From Puniceicoccales bacterium (lineage in GTDB: Bacteria; Verrucomicrobiota; Verrucomicrobiia; Opitutales; UBA953): DNA of 64,000 nt. A program made the position numbers and the translations under genes. Under the pieces are notes generated by a model. That model worked only from the letters and a program-made list of their open reading frames with translations, had not been told where the DNA came from and made no database searches. The DNA lies in NCBI GenBank assembly GCA_031256995.1, contig JAIRPL010000053.1, positions 1-64,000 of the forward strand, read 5' to 3'. Numbering within the stretch: the first letter of the stretch is position 1; each line of letters opens with the position of its first letter. Below, piece by piece: positions 54,364-63,978 of the stretch.

Positions 54364-56109
54364 TCACTGTCCCCGCTGGCGCCGTGAGAAAATCCGGGAA
54401 ATCGCCTTGCGGGGATCGGCCTCCGAGCAGCGTGCGATTCCATAAGCCGCGACAATGGCCAAAGGCAGAAGCATCGGGATGGCGTAACGAGGCAAAACCT
54501 CCCAAAATAGATAAAAGAAGAATCCGCAGAGTGGAATTGTCGCAAGAAGCGGGACAAACGGATTTGGGATGGATTTCCGGTCGCGAAAAAGCAGGAAAAA
54601 TCCAACGGCGGAAAACAGGAAAACAAGGAATTTCCAGCCTTCGTAAACATTCCTGATCCCGGAATGGCCAAGCCCGTCCTTGTCAAAGAAAAATCTGCCA
54701 GCGGCATTGGCATTTCCGACATCCCATGCAAAATCATAGGCCCAGAAACACAGGCGCCCTTTGATCAGCGCCATGTCACTGAGCGGCGGGGTGACCCAGA
54801 GAACGGCAATTTTCCGGATGGAAAAATGCGCGGCGTACAAAGGATCCCTCGCAAAGCCCAGAAAACTTTTCCCAACGGACTCGCGGGCACGGGCCTTCAA
54901 TGCCTCCTCGGAAAGTTCTCCGCGCCCGTGCAAGACAAACGCATTCCAAGTGCCGCACCATTTTCCATTCAAACTCTTTGGGGAGGTGACATGGTCGACG
55001 GTTCTTCCATTTTCCGGATCGAAACGATCGCTTTGCAGTCCCATCGCCACCCAGCATGCCTTGGGCAGGCGCGGAAATTTTCTGCGATCCGGGATTTCAT
55101 TCCGATTCGCCTCGGATGCCACTTGCTCGCGGATCGCATCCGCCCTGTTCTTTGCAAAATCTGGCATGTACCTCGCCTCATAGAAACGAATGAACTGCTC
55201 CTGCGCAAACAACGCCGAGGCAAAACATAAAACCGGCATGGCGAAATGGGAAATCTTCCTGTTGGAGACAAAGGAAAGGAATCCCCACAGCATCCAAAAC
55301 AAGACATAAATCAGAAAAGTGCCCTTGAACAGGATGGCAAGGATGGAGAATAAAACGCAAATCACTGCGCACCAAAATTTTTTGGAATCAACCTTGGAGA
55401 TGAAAACGCACAATGCCACCAAAAAGCAGGCCAGCGCGGGCCAGTCGTTGAAGCATGAATGGAGAGTGTAGGCGAACGGGAAAAACGCGGCCATCAACAA
55501 TAGCAGGATCACGGTGGTTTTGTTGTCCTTGAAGACGGCATCCGTTATTTTGGCAACCGTCGCCACGATCACGCCGACACAAGCCAGATTCATAAATGCA
55601 TAGGGCAGATAATTCCCAATTCCAAAGAATCGGTTGAAAAACCGGATTAAGAAAACATAGAAATCCTGGTGTGGCATCTGCAAAAGATAGCCATGCTCCC
55701 TGCCGCTGGCGGATTCAATCATTGCTAGCGTGTCACCGGCGACAACGCACCCGGAATTTATGGCTGCTATATAGGACAAACCAAGCGCGGAAACATAACA
55801 CAAGACTCCACAAAGAACGCGGCGTTTCACCAAATCCGTCATGCGAACATTTCGCGACAATGTCAGGAGAATCAAAAATCCAATCAATCCACAGGCGCAT
55901 TTTCTTATGATGGAATCGGGTCTGAGCACCTCATCCGAATAAATCAAATCCCGCAGCCCTCCAAAAAGAAGATTCACCAGAAAAAGAACGAGCGCCACAA
56001 CGCCAGCCGTTGCCAGAAGCAGTCCCCTTTCCCCGAAAATTGCGCGAGATTTTGAGATCAATCCCGGCTTCGCCAAGACGGATTCGTTGTCCTTCTTTGT
56101 CTTATTCAT
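54364..56109 (-). CDS. Polytopic membrane protein, GT-C glycosyltransferase-like
   Basis: 581 residues, with roughly ten or more hydrophobic segments (e.g. GLLLATAGVVALVLFLVNLL and VILLLLMAAFFPFAYTL). A large soluble loop lies in the middle. The shape resembles the GT-C lipid-linked-sugar glycosyltransferase or DUF6020-type membrane proteins, but no diagnostic D/E motif is certain, although GDTLAMIESASG lies in the first periplasmic loop. Base composition is noticeably more AT-rich than the neighbours, pointing to transfer. A TATAAT-like -10 lies at 56165-56170. Confidence 0.6.
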   Translation of the reverse strand: MNKTKKDNESVLAKPGLISKSRAIFGERGLLLATAGVVALVLFLVNLLFGGLRDLIYSDEVLRPDSIIRKCACGLIGFLILLTLSRNVRMTDLVKRRVLCGVLCYVSALGLSYIAAINSGCVVAGDTLAMIESASGREHGYLLQMPHQDFYVFLIRFFNRFFGIGNYLPYAFMNLACVGVIVATVAKITDAVFKDNKTTVILLLLMAAFFPFAYTLHSCFNDWPALACFLVALCVFISKVDSKKFWCAVICVLFSILAILFKGTFLIYVLFWMLWGFLSFVSNRKISHFAMPVLCFASALFAQEQFIRFYEARYMPDFAKNRADAIREQVASEANRNEIPDRRKFPRLPKACWVAMGLQSDRFDPENGRTVDHVTSPKSLNGKWCGTWNAFVLHGRGELSEEALKARARESVGKSFLGFARDPLYAAHFSIRKIAVLWVTPPLSDMALIKGRLCFWAYDFAWDVGNANAAGRFFFDKDGLGHSGIRNVYEGWKFLVFLFSAVGFFLLFRDRKSIPNPFVPLLATIPLCGFFFYLFWEVLPRYAIPMLLPLAIVAAYGIARCSEADPRKAISRIFSRRQRGQ

Positions 56110-56441
56110 TTATCGTCAATTTTCTTTATCCTTTTACACTATGTTACCCGTCTGTCAAAGACGTATTATAATTCGTTATGCGGATTTTTTATGGCAAAGC
56201 TATCCGGCAAGGGTGGTCTTGGGGATCTGTCGGATTTTGCGCGGCACATCACATATTCCGTTTTCTTTGGAGTGCGCGAGTTCCCGCCGCTTTTTTCCTT
56301 TCACTGGCGGAGAACGACAAATCGACTTGCGCAAAACACCGAGGATGCCACTCAAGCTCTCCCGTCGGCCCCGTCCTGTGATGACACTATAACCGCATGG
56401 GATGAGACGGGGTGCTGGAGGGAGGGTGGAGAAAAAAGCTG
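56110..56441. other. Intergenic, upstream of the membrane protein
   Basis: 332 bp. It should hold the promoter of the minus-strand membrane protein: TTGACA at 56154-56159 and a TATAAT-like -10 at 56165-56170 are present on the minus strand, but their spacing does not fit one promoter. Otherwise I see nothing beyond a GC-richer tail towards the terminator. Confidence 0.4.
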
Positions 56442-56496
56442 AAAACACAGTGCCCGCACCGCGGAAAGGGCGCGGATGCGGGCACAGGGTGTTTTT
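56442..56496 (-). terminator. Bidirectional terminator after mutA
   Basis: A long stem, GTGCCCGCACCGCG (56450-56463) pairing with CGCGGATGCGGGCAC (56471-56485) with one bulge, extends via AAAACAC/GTGTTTT. T runs follow on both strands (TTTTTT on plus, TTTTC then TTTTTT on minus). It ends mutA and could also stop plus-strand transcription. Confidence 0.85.
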
Positions 56497-56509
56497 TGGG
56501 GGGGCAGAG

Positions 56510-58459
56510 TTATGCCGGAATTGCGCCAACCTTTTGGAGATATTGGCGGTTTGTGGCATAGTTGTCCGACTTGACGAAGATGAAGGAGTCGAGGCCGGCC
56601 TCTTTGTAGGAGGCCTCGTTGTCGCCAGGGTTTCCGGCGAGGAGCACGATCACCGAGGGAGCCTGGGCTTTGATTGCGCGGGCAATGGCTGGGACGTGGA
56701 TTGGGTAATCCTCGTCGTGGCCGCAGATGACGACGATTTTGGCGCCTGAAGCGACGGCCTTGCTGGCGATGAGGGCGTCATCCGTGGATCCCTCGGCGCC
56801 TGTGATCTCAAATCCCCCGGTCTCGAAGAAGCCGCGCGTGAAGTCGGCGCGGGCCTTGTGGCGGCGCAGGGCGGCGATGTTGGCCAAGTGGATTTTGGGG
56901 CCATGCCCGTGCTGCTGTTTGTAGGCGGACGAGGCGGCCCGAAGTGCCTCATAGGGGGCGGCGAGGCGGGTGGAGGGCAGGGCGCGGGCGACGACGCCTG
57001 ACGTGTCCTTGGATGCCTGGGCTGGGGAGTCTTGGAGGGGATTTCCGGAGAGGGGGGACTCGGTGACGTTGGGGTATTGGTTGGTGCCAATGAGAGAGTG
57101 GCGGCGTTGCCCGAGGAGTTTTTCGCGTCCCTTGCGGGTGGTGGCGATGGTTTCCTGGATGAAGCCGGCCTGAAGCGCGGCGGCGGCCCCGCCCTTTTCC
57201 TCGATTTGCTGGAAAAATTCCCATGCCTTGCGGGCGATGTCGTCGGTGAGTTTTTCGACGTACCAGGAACCGCCCGCCGGGTCGATGACGGAGGTAAGCT
57301 CGCACTCCTCCTGAAGAATGACTTGGGTGTTGCGGGCGATCCGGCGCGAGAATTCCTCCGGGACACGGATGACCTCGTCGAACGTGCCGACGGTGAGGCT
57401 TTCGACCCCGCCAAGGACGCCGCCGAGGGCCTCCGTCGTGGTGCGCAGGATGTTCACATAGGGGTCGTGGCGGGTTTTGTTGAAGAGTCCCGTGCGGGCG
57501 TGCTGGTGCATGGCCTGGGCTTCCTCGTTGCCGCCAAGCTCGGCGACGACACGCGCCCAGAGGATGCGCGCGGCCCGCAACTTTGCGAGTTCCACGAAGA
57601 AATTGCCGCCGATTGCAAAGTGAAACGCGGTTTTTGAGGCTGCGGTTGAGATATCCACACCACGCGCGGCAAGTTCGCGCAGATACTCAACCCCCGTGGC
57701 GAGCGCGGCGCCGAGTTCCTCGGTGGCACTGGCCCCGGCATTGTGATAGGCGCGGGTGTTGACGCCGACGGAGGTGAAGAGCGGGAGGTTGGCGCCCGCG
57801 ATTTTCACCGCGAAAGCCAGCTTGTCATAAATCCCCTCTTTTTCGCGGGTGCGCTGGAGCGGGTTGGCGAGGGACCCCGTGGCGGCAAGGGTGCCGAGCG
57901 GGTCATAGTTGAAAGATCCCTGTACTTTGTCGGTTTTGCCGTTGTGGGCGACGAGCCAGGAGTAGAAGAGCTTGATGATGTCCGGGGTGCGCTCGCCGGC
58001 GTGGAAATGCCATCTGAGGGCGTCGGGGATGACCTTGTTGAAGGCGCTGACGATGTCGGCGGGCTTTTCGAGCCGCAGCGGGGCCGGGCCTGTGAGGTCT
58101 ATGGAGACGGCGTTGAGGCCGGACTCGAGATCGTGCAGAAGGGCCGTGTTGAATGCGGCGGGATCGGAAAAGTGGATCTCCTGGGCGATGTCCCACGGGG
58201 CCTTGAGGTAACCGGCGGCCGTTGTGCCGCGAAGGTAGCCGTCCTGGCCTGGGAATGTGTCCGTGGTTGGCAGGGCGCCGAGCACGTCGCGCTCGTAGAT
58301 GGGCTGGAGCGTGATGTTTTCGGGCGTCGCCGTGAGCATGATTTTGTCAAAAGGGGCCCCCTTGAGGAGCTTCTCGGCGGCGGCCTTCCACTCTTCGTGG
58401 GTGCTGGCTGGAAATTCGGCGGCAAGCTTTTCGTTTTTTTGGCTTTCGGCGTCGGACAT
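56510..58459 (-). CDS. mutA: Methylmalonyl-CoA mutase small subunit
   Basis: 649 residues from MSDAESQKNEKLAAEFPAST. The TIM-barrel part has GTFDEVIRVPEEFSRRIARN and IDPAGGSWYVEKLTD. The C-terminal flavodoxin-like domain lacks the B12-binding DXHXXG motif of MutB (it reads RADFTRGFFETGGFEITGAEG), so this is the non-cobalamin small subunit. It needs MutB to interconvert succinyl- and methylmalonyl-CoA. mutB is not adjacent: a terminator lies directly downstream, and upstream the gene diverges from a TonB receptor. Confidence 0.93.
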   Translation of the reverse strand: MSDAESQKNEKLAAEFPASTHEEWKAAAEKLLKGAPFDKIMLTATPENITLQPIYERDVLGALPTTDTFPGQDGYLRGTTAAGYLKAPWDIAQEIHFSDPAAFNTALLHDLESGLNAVSIDLTGPAPLRLEKPADIVSAFNKVIPDALRWHFHAGERTPDIIKLFYSWLVAHNGKTDKVQGSFNYDPLGTLAATGSLANPLQRTREKEGIYDKLAFAVKIAGANLPLFTSVGVNTRAYHNAGASATEELGAALATGVEYLRELAARGVDISTAASKTAFHFAIGGNFFVELAKLRAARILWARVVAELGGNEEAQAMHQHARTGLFNKTRHDPYVNILRTTTEALGGVLGGVESLTVGTFDEVIRVPEEFSRRIARNTQVILQEECELTSVIDPAGGSWYVEKLTDDIARKAWEFFQQIEEKGGAAAALQAGFIQETIATTRKGREKLLGQRRHSLIGTNQYPNVTESPLSGNPLQDSPAQASKDTSGVVARALPSTRLAAPYEALRAASSAYKQQHGHGPKIHLANIAALRRHKARADFTRGFFETGGFEITGAEGSTDDALIASKAVASGAKIVVICGHDEDYPIHVPAIARAIKAQAPSVIVLLAGNPGDNEASYKEAGLDSFIFVKSDNYATNRQYLQKVGAIPA

Positions 58460-58647
58460 GGTTGCTGGAGGGATGCTTGTTGTTGGAAAAGACTGGCTTG
58501 CCCGTGGTTCTGCGCCATGGGCGAAGGGAGGCGTGCAGGGAATGTTTTTTGGGCATGGAGGCAAGGGGTTTCGTGGATGTCCGCAGGGAGGAGGGAAGGG
58601 TGGAAAGTTTCTCGCCGGACGTTCCCTTTTTTGCCTCTATTTTGCCG

Positions 58648-60843
58648 ATGCACAAACGTCCCGCCTGTCTTCCCCGCGCGAAACGCCTTTTTTTCGCCCC
58701 CCATGTGTTTTTCCTGGCCGCCGTGTTTTTTTCATGCCCTCCCGCGCATGGGGAGCCGGCCCGTCCGGGGCTGGATCCGGGGCAAGGGGCGGATGGGGGG
58801 GGCGTGACTGCCGGCCCGCTTCAGGAGGGGGGGGCGGCGGACGCTGGCGGCGGGTCGCCACAGGTCGCCGAGGATGTGACGGCGCAGAAGCTGCCCCGCG
58901 TGCTTGTCACGGCGCAACCCATTCTCGAGAGCAATGAGCTGGATGCCCATGGCTTCGCCTCGGCTGTTGTCGGGCGGGCGCAGATTGTGGAACTCAACGC
59001 CTTTGATGTCGGCTCCGCGTTGCGCACGGTACCTGGCGTGAGCATTGCCAGACGCAACATCGCCGGTTCCTATGGCGGTGGCGGCGGCGGCGCATTTTAC
59101 ATTCGCGGGATGGGGTTGAGCCGCCCCGGGGGGGAGATCACGACGCTTTACGATGGGGTGCCGCGCGTTGGCGCCGTTTTCAGCCACCCCCTGCTCGATT
59201 TGCTCTCGATGGATTCCGCCGACTCCGTGCGCGTGCTTAAGTCGCCGCAACCGCATGAGTTTGGGAATGCTTTTGCCGCCATTGCCATTGAACCGCGCCA
59301 CGCGCCGGCCGGTTTTCTGTCGACCCCCTGGGGGACGCCGCCTGCCGATGGGGTCGGGGGCGAAATCGCGGCGGCGTATGGCACGAACGACACGGTTGTG
59401 GAGTCCGCCGTGGCGCATTTGCGCAATGGTGGCACGGAGCTTTCCCTTGGGCAGAGTTTCCGCCGCAGCGCCGGGCACCGCCCCAATTCCGGGGGGGAGT
59501 TGCAGGATTATTTCGCGCACGCCAGCCAGCGCCTCAGCCCGAATTGGACAGGGTCGCTCACCTTTGACCACACCGACAACCGCGCGGAAGACCCCGGCGG
59601 CGAGGGGGCGGAGACGCGGATGGGGGACTATTCCACGCACGACTACATGACGGTTCTCACCCTTGCCAACCGTTTCGAGGATGCCCGCGGCCACATCAAG
59701 TTCTACTGGCACAATGGGGCCGCGCTCTGGCTTGACCAGAATCCGTCCGGGGCGGGGACGGCCACGCGCGACACCGCCATGCGCTGGGACAGTTATGGGA
59801 TCCGCATGCGCGAAGTCATCACGCCCGTCGAGGGTGGCGAGGTCACCGCCGGCCTTGATTATGACGTGCAATCCGGGAAAATGACATTCAGCCGCAATGA
59901 TGGCACCGCGGGAAACCCCTACCGGCGCGATGAATTTCAGATCTACTCCCCCTATGCCGCCATCAGCCAGATTTTCGGGGAGACAAAAGGTTTCCATGTC
60001 ATCCCCTCCGCCGGATTGCGTTTTTACGCCCACAACCATTTTGGCTCCGCCACCGCCCCGCACGCCAGCCTGGTGCTGGGGCATGGCGACCGCACGCGCG
60101 TCCATTTCACCGCTTCCCGCGGGGTGAATTACCCCGGAATGAACGTCGCCATCTTTGCGCAAAACACCATTCCAACCATTGCCGCGACCACCGCGGGGCG
60201 TCGCAGCTGGCATACCTTACGCAGCGAGGCCTTGCGCCATTTTGAGGTGGGGGTCTCCCGAAGATTTCATGAGATCCTGCAGGGGTCGCTCACAGGTTTT
60301 TACGACGAGAGCCGCCACCGCTATGTCATGGGGCCGAATTCGGGCACGTCCGGCCCGCCGCAGCGTTTTCTCAACGGCCCCGGCTATTGCGTCCGTGGCG
60401 TGGAGGCTGTCCTTTCCTGCAATCCCGCCGATGATCTCAGTTTGTTTGCCGGCGGCACGTGGCTTGATTCCTCGGTGGAGGGCCTGCCTTACGCCCCGGA
60501 ATGGAGCGCCAGCGCGGGTTTTTCGTGGAAATTTCTCCGCCATTTCCGTCTTGGCGTGGATCTTTCCTATCAGGACACGATGCGCATCTCGGAGGGCTTT
60601 GGGCGCGTTGTGACGGCCTACGGGGCGGCCGCCAGCAACCGCCGCGTCCCTGCCATCCTCCTGCTCAATGCCCGCCTTTCGTATGCGTTCACGTTGCATG
60701 CCGCGCGTTTGCGCCAGTGCGAGGTGTTTCTTGCCGGGGAAAATCTTCTCGACCGCACCTACTACTACGGCGCCGACGGCACGGGCAAACTCTACCCCAT
60801 GCCCGGCGCCGGCGTGCTGCTCGGCCTGCGCGCGACATTTTGA
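58648..60843 (+). CDS. TonB-dependent outer-membrane receptor
   Basis: 731 residues from MHKRPACLPRAK, with a signal peptide around LFFAPHVFFLAAVFFSC ending near AHG. A plug domain runs from about 75 (PRVLVTAQP) and includes DVGSALRTVPGVSIARRN and FYIRGMGLSRPGGEITTLYD. A 22-strand barrel follows, and the protein ends LGLRATF with a terminal aromatic residue. It probably imports a siderophore, vitamin or glycan. No transport gene nearby indicates the ligand. It diverges from mutA across 188 bp. Confidence 0.93.
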   Translation: MHKRPACLPRAKRLFFAPHVFFLAAVFFSCPPAHGEPARPGLDPGQGADGGGVTAGPLQEGGAADAGGGSPQVAEDVTAQKLPRVLVTAQPILESNELDAHGFASAVVGRAQIVELNAFDVGSALRTVPGVSIARRNIAGSYGGGGGGAFYIRGMGLSRPGGEITTLYDGVPRVGAVFSHPLLDLLSMDSADSVRVLKSPQPHEFGNAFAAIAIEPRHAPAGFLSTPWGTPPADGVGGEIAAAYGTNDTVVESAVAHLRNGGTELSLGQSFRRSAGHRPNSGGELQDYFAHASQRLSPNWTGSLTFDHTDNRAEDPGGEGAETRMGDYSTHDYMTVLTLANRFEDARGHIKFYWHNGAALWLDQNPSGAGTATRDTAMRWDSYGIRMREVITPVEGGEVTAGLDYDVQSGKMTFSRNDGTAGNPYRRDEFQIYSPYAAISQIFGETKGFHVIPSAGLRFYAHNHFGSATAPHASLVLGHGDRTRVHFTASRGVNYPGMNVAIFAQNTIPTIAATTAGRRSWHTLRSEALRHFEVGVSRRFHEILQGSLTGFYDESRHRYVMGPNSGTSGPPQRFLNGPGYCVRGVEAVLSCNPADDLSLFAGGTWLDSSVEGLPYAPEWSASAGFSWKFLRHFRLGVDLSYQDTMRISEGFGRVVTAYGAAASNRRVPAILLLNARLSYAFTLHAARLRQCEVFLAGENLLDRTYYYGADGTGKLYPMPGAGVLLGLRATF

Positions 60844-60940
60844 GGGGTGTCACCGGAAAAAGGCCCCGCGCACGGGTGTTTTCCCGGCTGGCTCTGATTC
60901 CGCGTTTACGAGGCGTCTTCGCCCCCCGCGCGCCGGGGTG

Positions 60941-61492
60941 TCACACCATGATGTCCTTCGCAACCTGCCCCGATGACGCGGAGGAGGTGATCCGTGCCAC
61001 GAGGGCGAGGGCGAAGTCGACAGCCGTGCCCGCGCCGCGCGAGGTGATGAGATTGCCATCCTGCACGACGCGCTCCCCGCCGATGGCGCCAGGCAGCTCA
61101 TCCCACACGGAATCGTGCGCGGTGTGGCGCCGGCCATCAAGCAGGCCGGCGTCCTTGAGCAGCAACGGGGCGGCGCAAATCGCCCCGATGGGCAGCCCGG
61201 CGGCCGCAAATTTCCGGATGATCTCAATGATGACGGGTTGTTTGCGCAAGGCGGGGACGGCGGGGCCGCCGGGCAGGACGAGCAAGTCGTAACCCTGGGG
61301 CAGGGTGGCCAGGTCGGGGACGGGGCCATCGGCTTGAATGGCAAGCCCGCAGCGCCCCCTGACAAGCGGCGCCCCGTCGACCGAGGCGATGTTCACGGAC
61401 ACGCCGGCGCGCCGGAGTATGTCGATGGGGGCGACGGCCTCCAGTTCCTCAAAGCCGTTGGCAAGGAGCAAAAGTGCGGATTTTTGGGGCAT
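60941..61492 (-). CDS. DJ-1/PfpI family protein
   Basis: 183 residues. The fold signature is LVLPGGPAVPALRK, with the reactive Cys in IGAICAAPLLLKDAGLL. GFEELEAVAPIDILRRAG matches the YajL/DJ-1 subgroup, which acts as a redox-responsive chaperone or deglycase. It follows pta by 66 bp in the same direction and may be co-transcribed. Confidence 0.9.
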   Translation of the reverse strand: MPQKSALLLLANGFEELEAVAPIDILRRAGVSVNIASVDGAPLVRGRCGLAIQADGPVPDLATLPQGYDLLVLPGGPAVPALRKQPVIIEIIRKFAAAGLPIGAICAAPLLLKDAGLLDGRRHTAHDSVWDELPGAIGGERVVQDGNLITSRGAGTAVDFALALVARITSSASSGQVAKDIMV

Positions 61493-61558
61493 GATGTCGG
61501 CAGGTGGTTGGAGTGATGGGTTTTCGGGCCGGGCCTTGGCCGGCCTCCCGCAAGGGCG

Positions 61559-62650
61559 TCACGACGGCGGCACCGCCGATCTTTTGGGCGGCGTGTCGGG
61601 CGCGGGCTCGTCGGCGTGGAACGGGTGGAGGAAACGCCGCTCCACGGCCTGCGCGGCGGTGATGACGGCGGTGCCGAAAATGTCATGCGCGCTGGAACTT
61701 CTGGAAACCTCCGCCGCGGGGCGCTCAAGCCCGGAGATGATCTGTCCGTAGGCGGGGATCCCGGCGAGCACCTGCACCATCTTCGAGGCGATGTTGGCGG
61801 AGTTGAGGTCCGGGAAAATGAGCACGTTGGCCATCCCGGCGACGGAGCTTTCGACGCCTTTTGTGGCGGCGGAAAAGGGGTCGATCGCCACATCCACCTG
61901 CAGCTCGCCGTCAACTTCCACGGGAACCCCGAGCTGCTTGATGCGCTCGCGCGTGGCGGCGGTCGCGGCCTTCACGCGGTCAATGGAGGAGGACTTTGTT
62001 GTGGAACTCTTGGTGCAGTAGGCGAGGAGGGCGACGCGCGGGGTGTCGTTGAGCAAATGGCGGGCCAGCATGGCTGTCGTGGTCGCGATGTCGCAGAGTT
62101 GCGCGGCGCTGGGTTCCGGCACAATGGCGCAGTCGGAGAGGAAAAGCGTGCCATTCGCGCCAAACTTGGAGTCTTCCGCCATTTCGAGCACCTGCATTGA
62201 GGAGATGGTCTGGATGCCGGCTTGGCGCGGGAGGATCTGCATGATGGCGCGCAACCCGCTCGCGGGGTTGGTCATCGCGCCGGCCACGATGGCGTCGGCA
62301 CCGCCCGTCGCGACCATCATGGCCGCAAAGTAGTTGGGGTTGCGCAGATAATCGGCCGCCTCATGCTCATCCAGGCCGCTGAAGCGTTGGTGGCCCCTGA
62401 ATTTGACCAGGTAACCGGGAAAATCCTCGCTGCGCTCCGGTTCAACGATGCGGATGCCCTCAAGCTTGATGTTGAGGCGGGCGGCGTTGATTTTGATGCG
62501 GGAGCGGTTGCCGACGAGGATGGGGGTCCCAAGGCGGCGGGTGGCGTATTGGCGGGCGGCCTGCAGGATGCGCACGTCGGCACCTTCGGGGAACACGACC
62601 CGCTTGGGGTGATTTTGCAAACGTACGGAAAGCCGGTTGATAAGAGACAT
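61559..62650 (-). CDS. pta: Phosphate acetyltransferase
   Basis: 363 residues, the short form without the N-terminal regulatory domains. MSLINRLSVRLQNHPKRVVF starts the homologous part. Motifs include DAIVAGAMTNPASGLRAIM, FLSDCAIVPEPSAAQL, LNSANIASKMVQVLAG and GLERPAAEVSRSSSAHDI. It interconverts acetyl-CoA and acetyl phosphate. ackA is not next to it. A phosphotransbutyrylase role cannot be excluded. Confidence 0.92.
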   Translation of the reverse strand: MSLINRLSVRLQNHPKRVVFPEGADVRILQAARQYATRRLGTPILVGNRSRIKINAARLNIKLEGIRIVEPERSEDFPGYLVKFRGHQRFSGLDEHEAADYLRNPNYFAAMMVATGGADAIVAGAMTNPASGLRAIMQILPRQAGIQTISSMQVLEMAEDSKFGANGTLFLSDCAIVPEPSAAQLCDIATTTAMLARHLLNDTPRVALLAYCTKSSTTKSSSIDRVKAATAATRERIKQLGVPVEVDGELQVDVAIDPFSAATKGVESSVAGMANVLIFPDLNSANIASKMVQVLAGIPAYGQIISGLERPAAEVSRSSSAHDIFGTAVITAAQAVERRFLHPFHADEPAPDTPPKRSAVPPS

Positions 62651-62932
62651 GACGTTATCAATGAAAAGGGTTGGGTTCAGGAGAAAACGGGACGACGCGC
62701 AAATGCGGGGATGTCCGCTTGGTTTTGACAGGGCAGGGAACAGATTGTGCCACAATGCTTCAATCTGAAAACCAGCGGCAATTTTGAGGCTCCCCAGGGG
62801 CATTTTCGTCTTCCCCTTTTTGCGCGCGTGACACAGGCTTCGCGGGTGCCTTTGGACGCGCGATTGATTTCAGCCCAGCCCAGTACCCTCCCCGCACAGG
62901 GGAGGCCCCGTTTCGCGTCCGCGAATGGAAGG

Positions 62933-63274
62933 ATGGCAAATGCCACGGGAGGGTCGGGGTCGCGTGTGAAAAAATACGTGCTTCTCGGGGTGCTTGTGCT
63001 GGCGTACCCCGGTTTGTTCGGCCTGATTGTGTGGGGTGTGATGAGATGCCGCAACGGCTTGGAAGAGCTTGCCACCGAGGAGGGAAGGTTGCGCGAGGTC
63101 GAGCGGGAGGAGGTCAGGCTCCTGCACCGGAAGGCGGACCTCGACGCGCGAAAGCGCAGCATGATTCCCGGCACGGACTATTTCATGCAGGAGGTCCGGA
63201 CGTGGCTTTCCGCAAGACCCTTTGAGGAGGCCTGCATTCCAGGGGAACACATGCGGGCCTTCGATGGGGATTGA
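62933..63274 (+). CDS. Small single-span membrane protein with coiled coil
   Basis: 113 residues. One membrane helix (YVLLGVLVLAYPGLFGLIVW) is followed by an acidic, helical stretch (ELATEEGRLREVEREEVRLL) likely to form a coiled coil, then a polar C-terminus. No family recognised. The start at 62933 is the ATG that precedes the membrane helix. Real coding status is not certain. Confidence 0.5.
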   Translation: MANATGGSGSRVKKYVLLGVLVLAYPGLFGLIVWGVMRCRNGLEELATEEGRLREVEREEVRLLHRKADLDARKRSMIPGTDYFMQEVRTWLSARPFEEACIPGEHMRAFDGD

Positions 63275-63675
63275 ATCATGGTAACGAGGTAAACTCTTTT
63301 GGAATTCGCGGCGACTTTCCGCATCTCGATGCGGCTGTGCGGTGTCGTTGCAAGGCACGCCTGTCTTGCGGGTTCGAAGGCAAGCCATGGGCGGGAGGGG
63401 CCGGCTATCCACGGTGCGTTCGGGTGACGAGACGTGGAGTTTGCTTTTACCGCACTTGCTCGGGCAAAAAGGGAATGAGAAGGGGCGGCGAAAAACAAAC
63501 GATGTTTTATCAATGCGGCGTCTTATAATGCGTCTTATAATAGTACTTAAGAATCGGGACGCCGAGGATGGGACGCCAAGGATCGGGCACCAAGGACCGG
63601 GACGCTCTGACGATGATGTCCTGGCGGGATCTGCCACCCGATTACGCCGGAACGGGCAGGAAACACCCGACGAAG
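63275..63675. other. Intergenic region before an IS5 remnant
   Basis: About 400 bp with no convincing gene. It includes two GTCTTATAAT units at 63520-63542 and a run of about 14-bp degenerate tandem repeats at 63551-63604. Confidence 0.5.
63551..63604. repeat. Degenerate 14-15 bp tandem repeat
   Basis: Roughly 3.5 units of a sequence like ATCGGGACGCCAAGG. Units differ by one to three bases. No spacers of a constant length separate them, so this is not a CRISPR array. Confidence 0.65.
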
Positions 63676-63978
63676 ATTTGGCCGCTGGCGCGACAAAGGG
63701 CTGCGATACCAACGCGGTCGTGGCGGAGGCGCAAAAAATCGCGGCATGGGATGGAAAGCCACGGCATGGAAGCGCTCATCCCGCCAGAAAAGAACCGTAT
63801 CCGCCAATGTCGGCATGGCCGCTCCCTCCATAAATCGCGGCACTCGCTTGAAAACGCCTTTTTGAAACTCAAAGGTTGGCGCGAGATCTCTGCCTTCCGC
63901 CCAAACAAAAAAGACGCCGCCAGTCACCCCGCGACCGTCCGGATCCGCCATCCTTATCTTTGCCTCATTATCGCGTGA
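63676..63978 (+). pseudogene. IS5-family transposase C-terminal remnant, frameshifted
   Basis: TKGCDTNAVVAEAQ in one frame is like the IS5-type DKGYDTNAVV, with the catalytic region. Translation then has to shift frame near 63750 to read MEALIPPEKNRI, followed by SRHSLENAFLKLKGWREISA. The last phrase is the typical C-terminal helix with the third catalytic Glu. Only about 100 residues remain and a frameshift is present, so it is inactive. The family call is from these motifs. Confidence 0.7.

Noticed and set aside
58732-60213. A 493-codon minus-strand frame
   Set aside because: Antisense to the TonB-dependent receptor, which has a clear plug and barrel.
63551-63604. Possible CRISPR-like short repeats
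   Set aside because: Units are degenerate, adjacent and without spacers of constant size, and no cas genes lie in the window.
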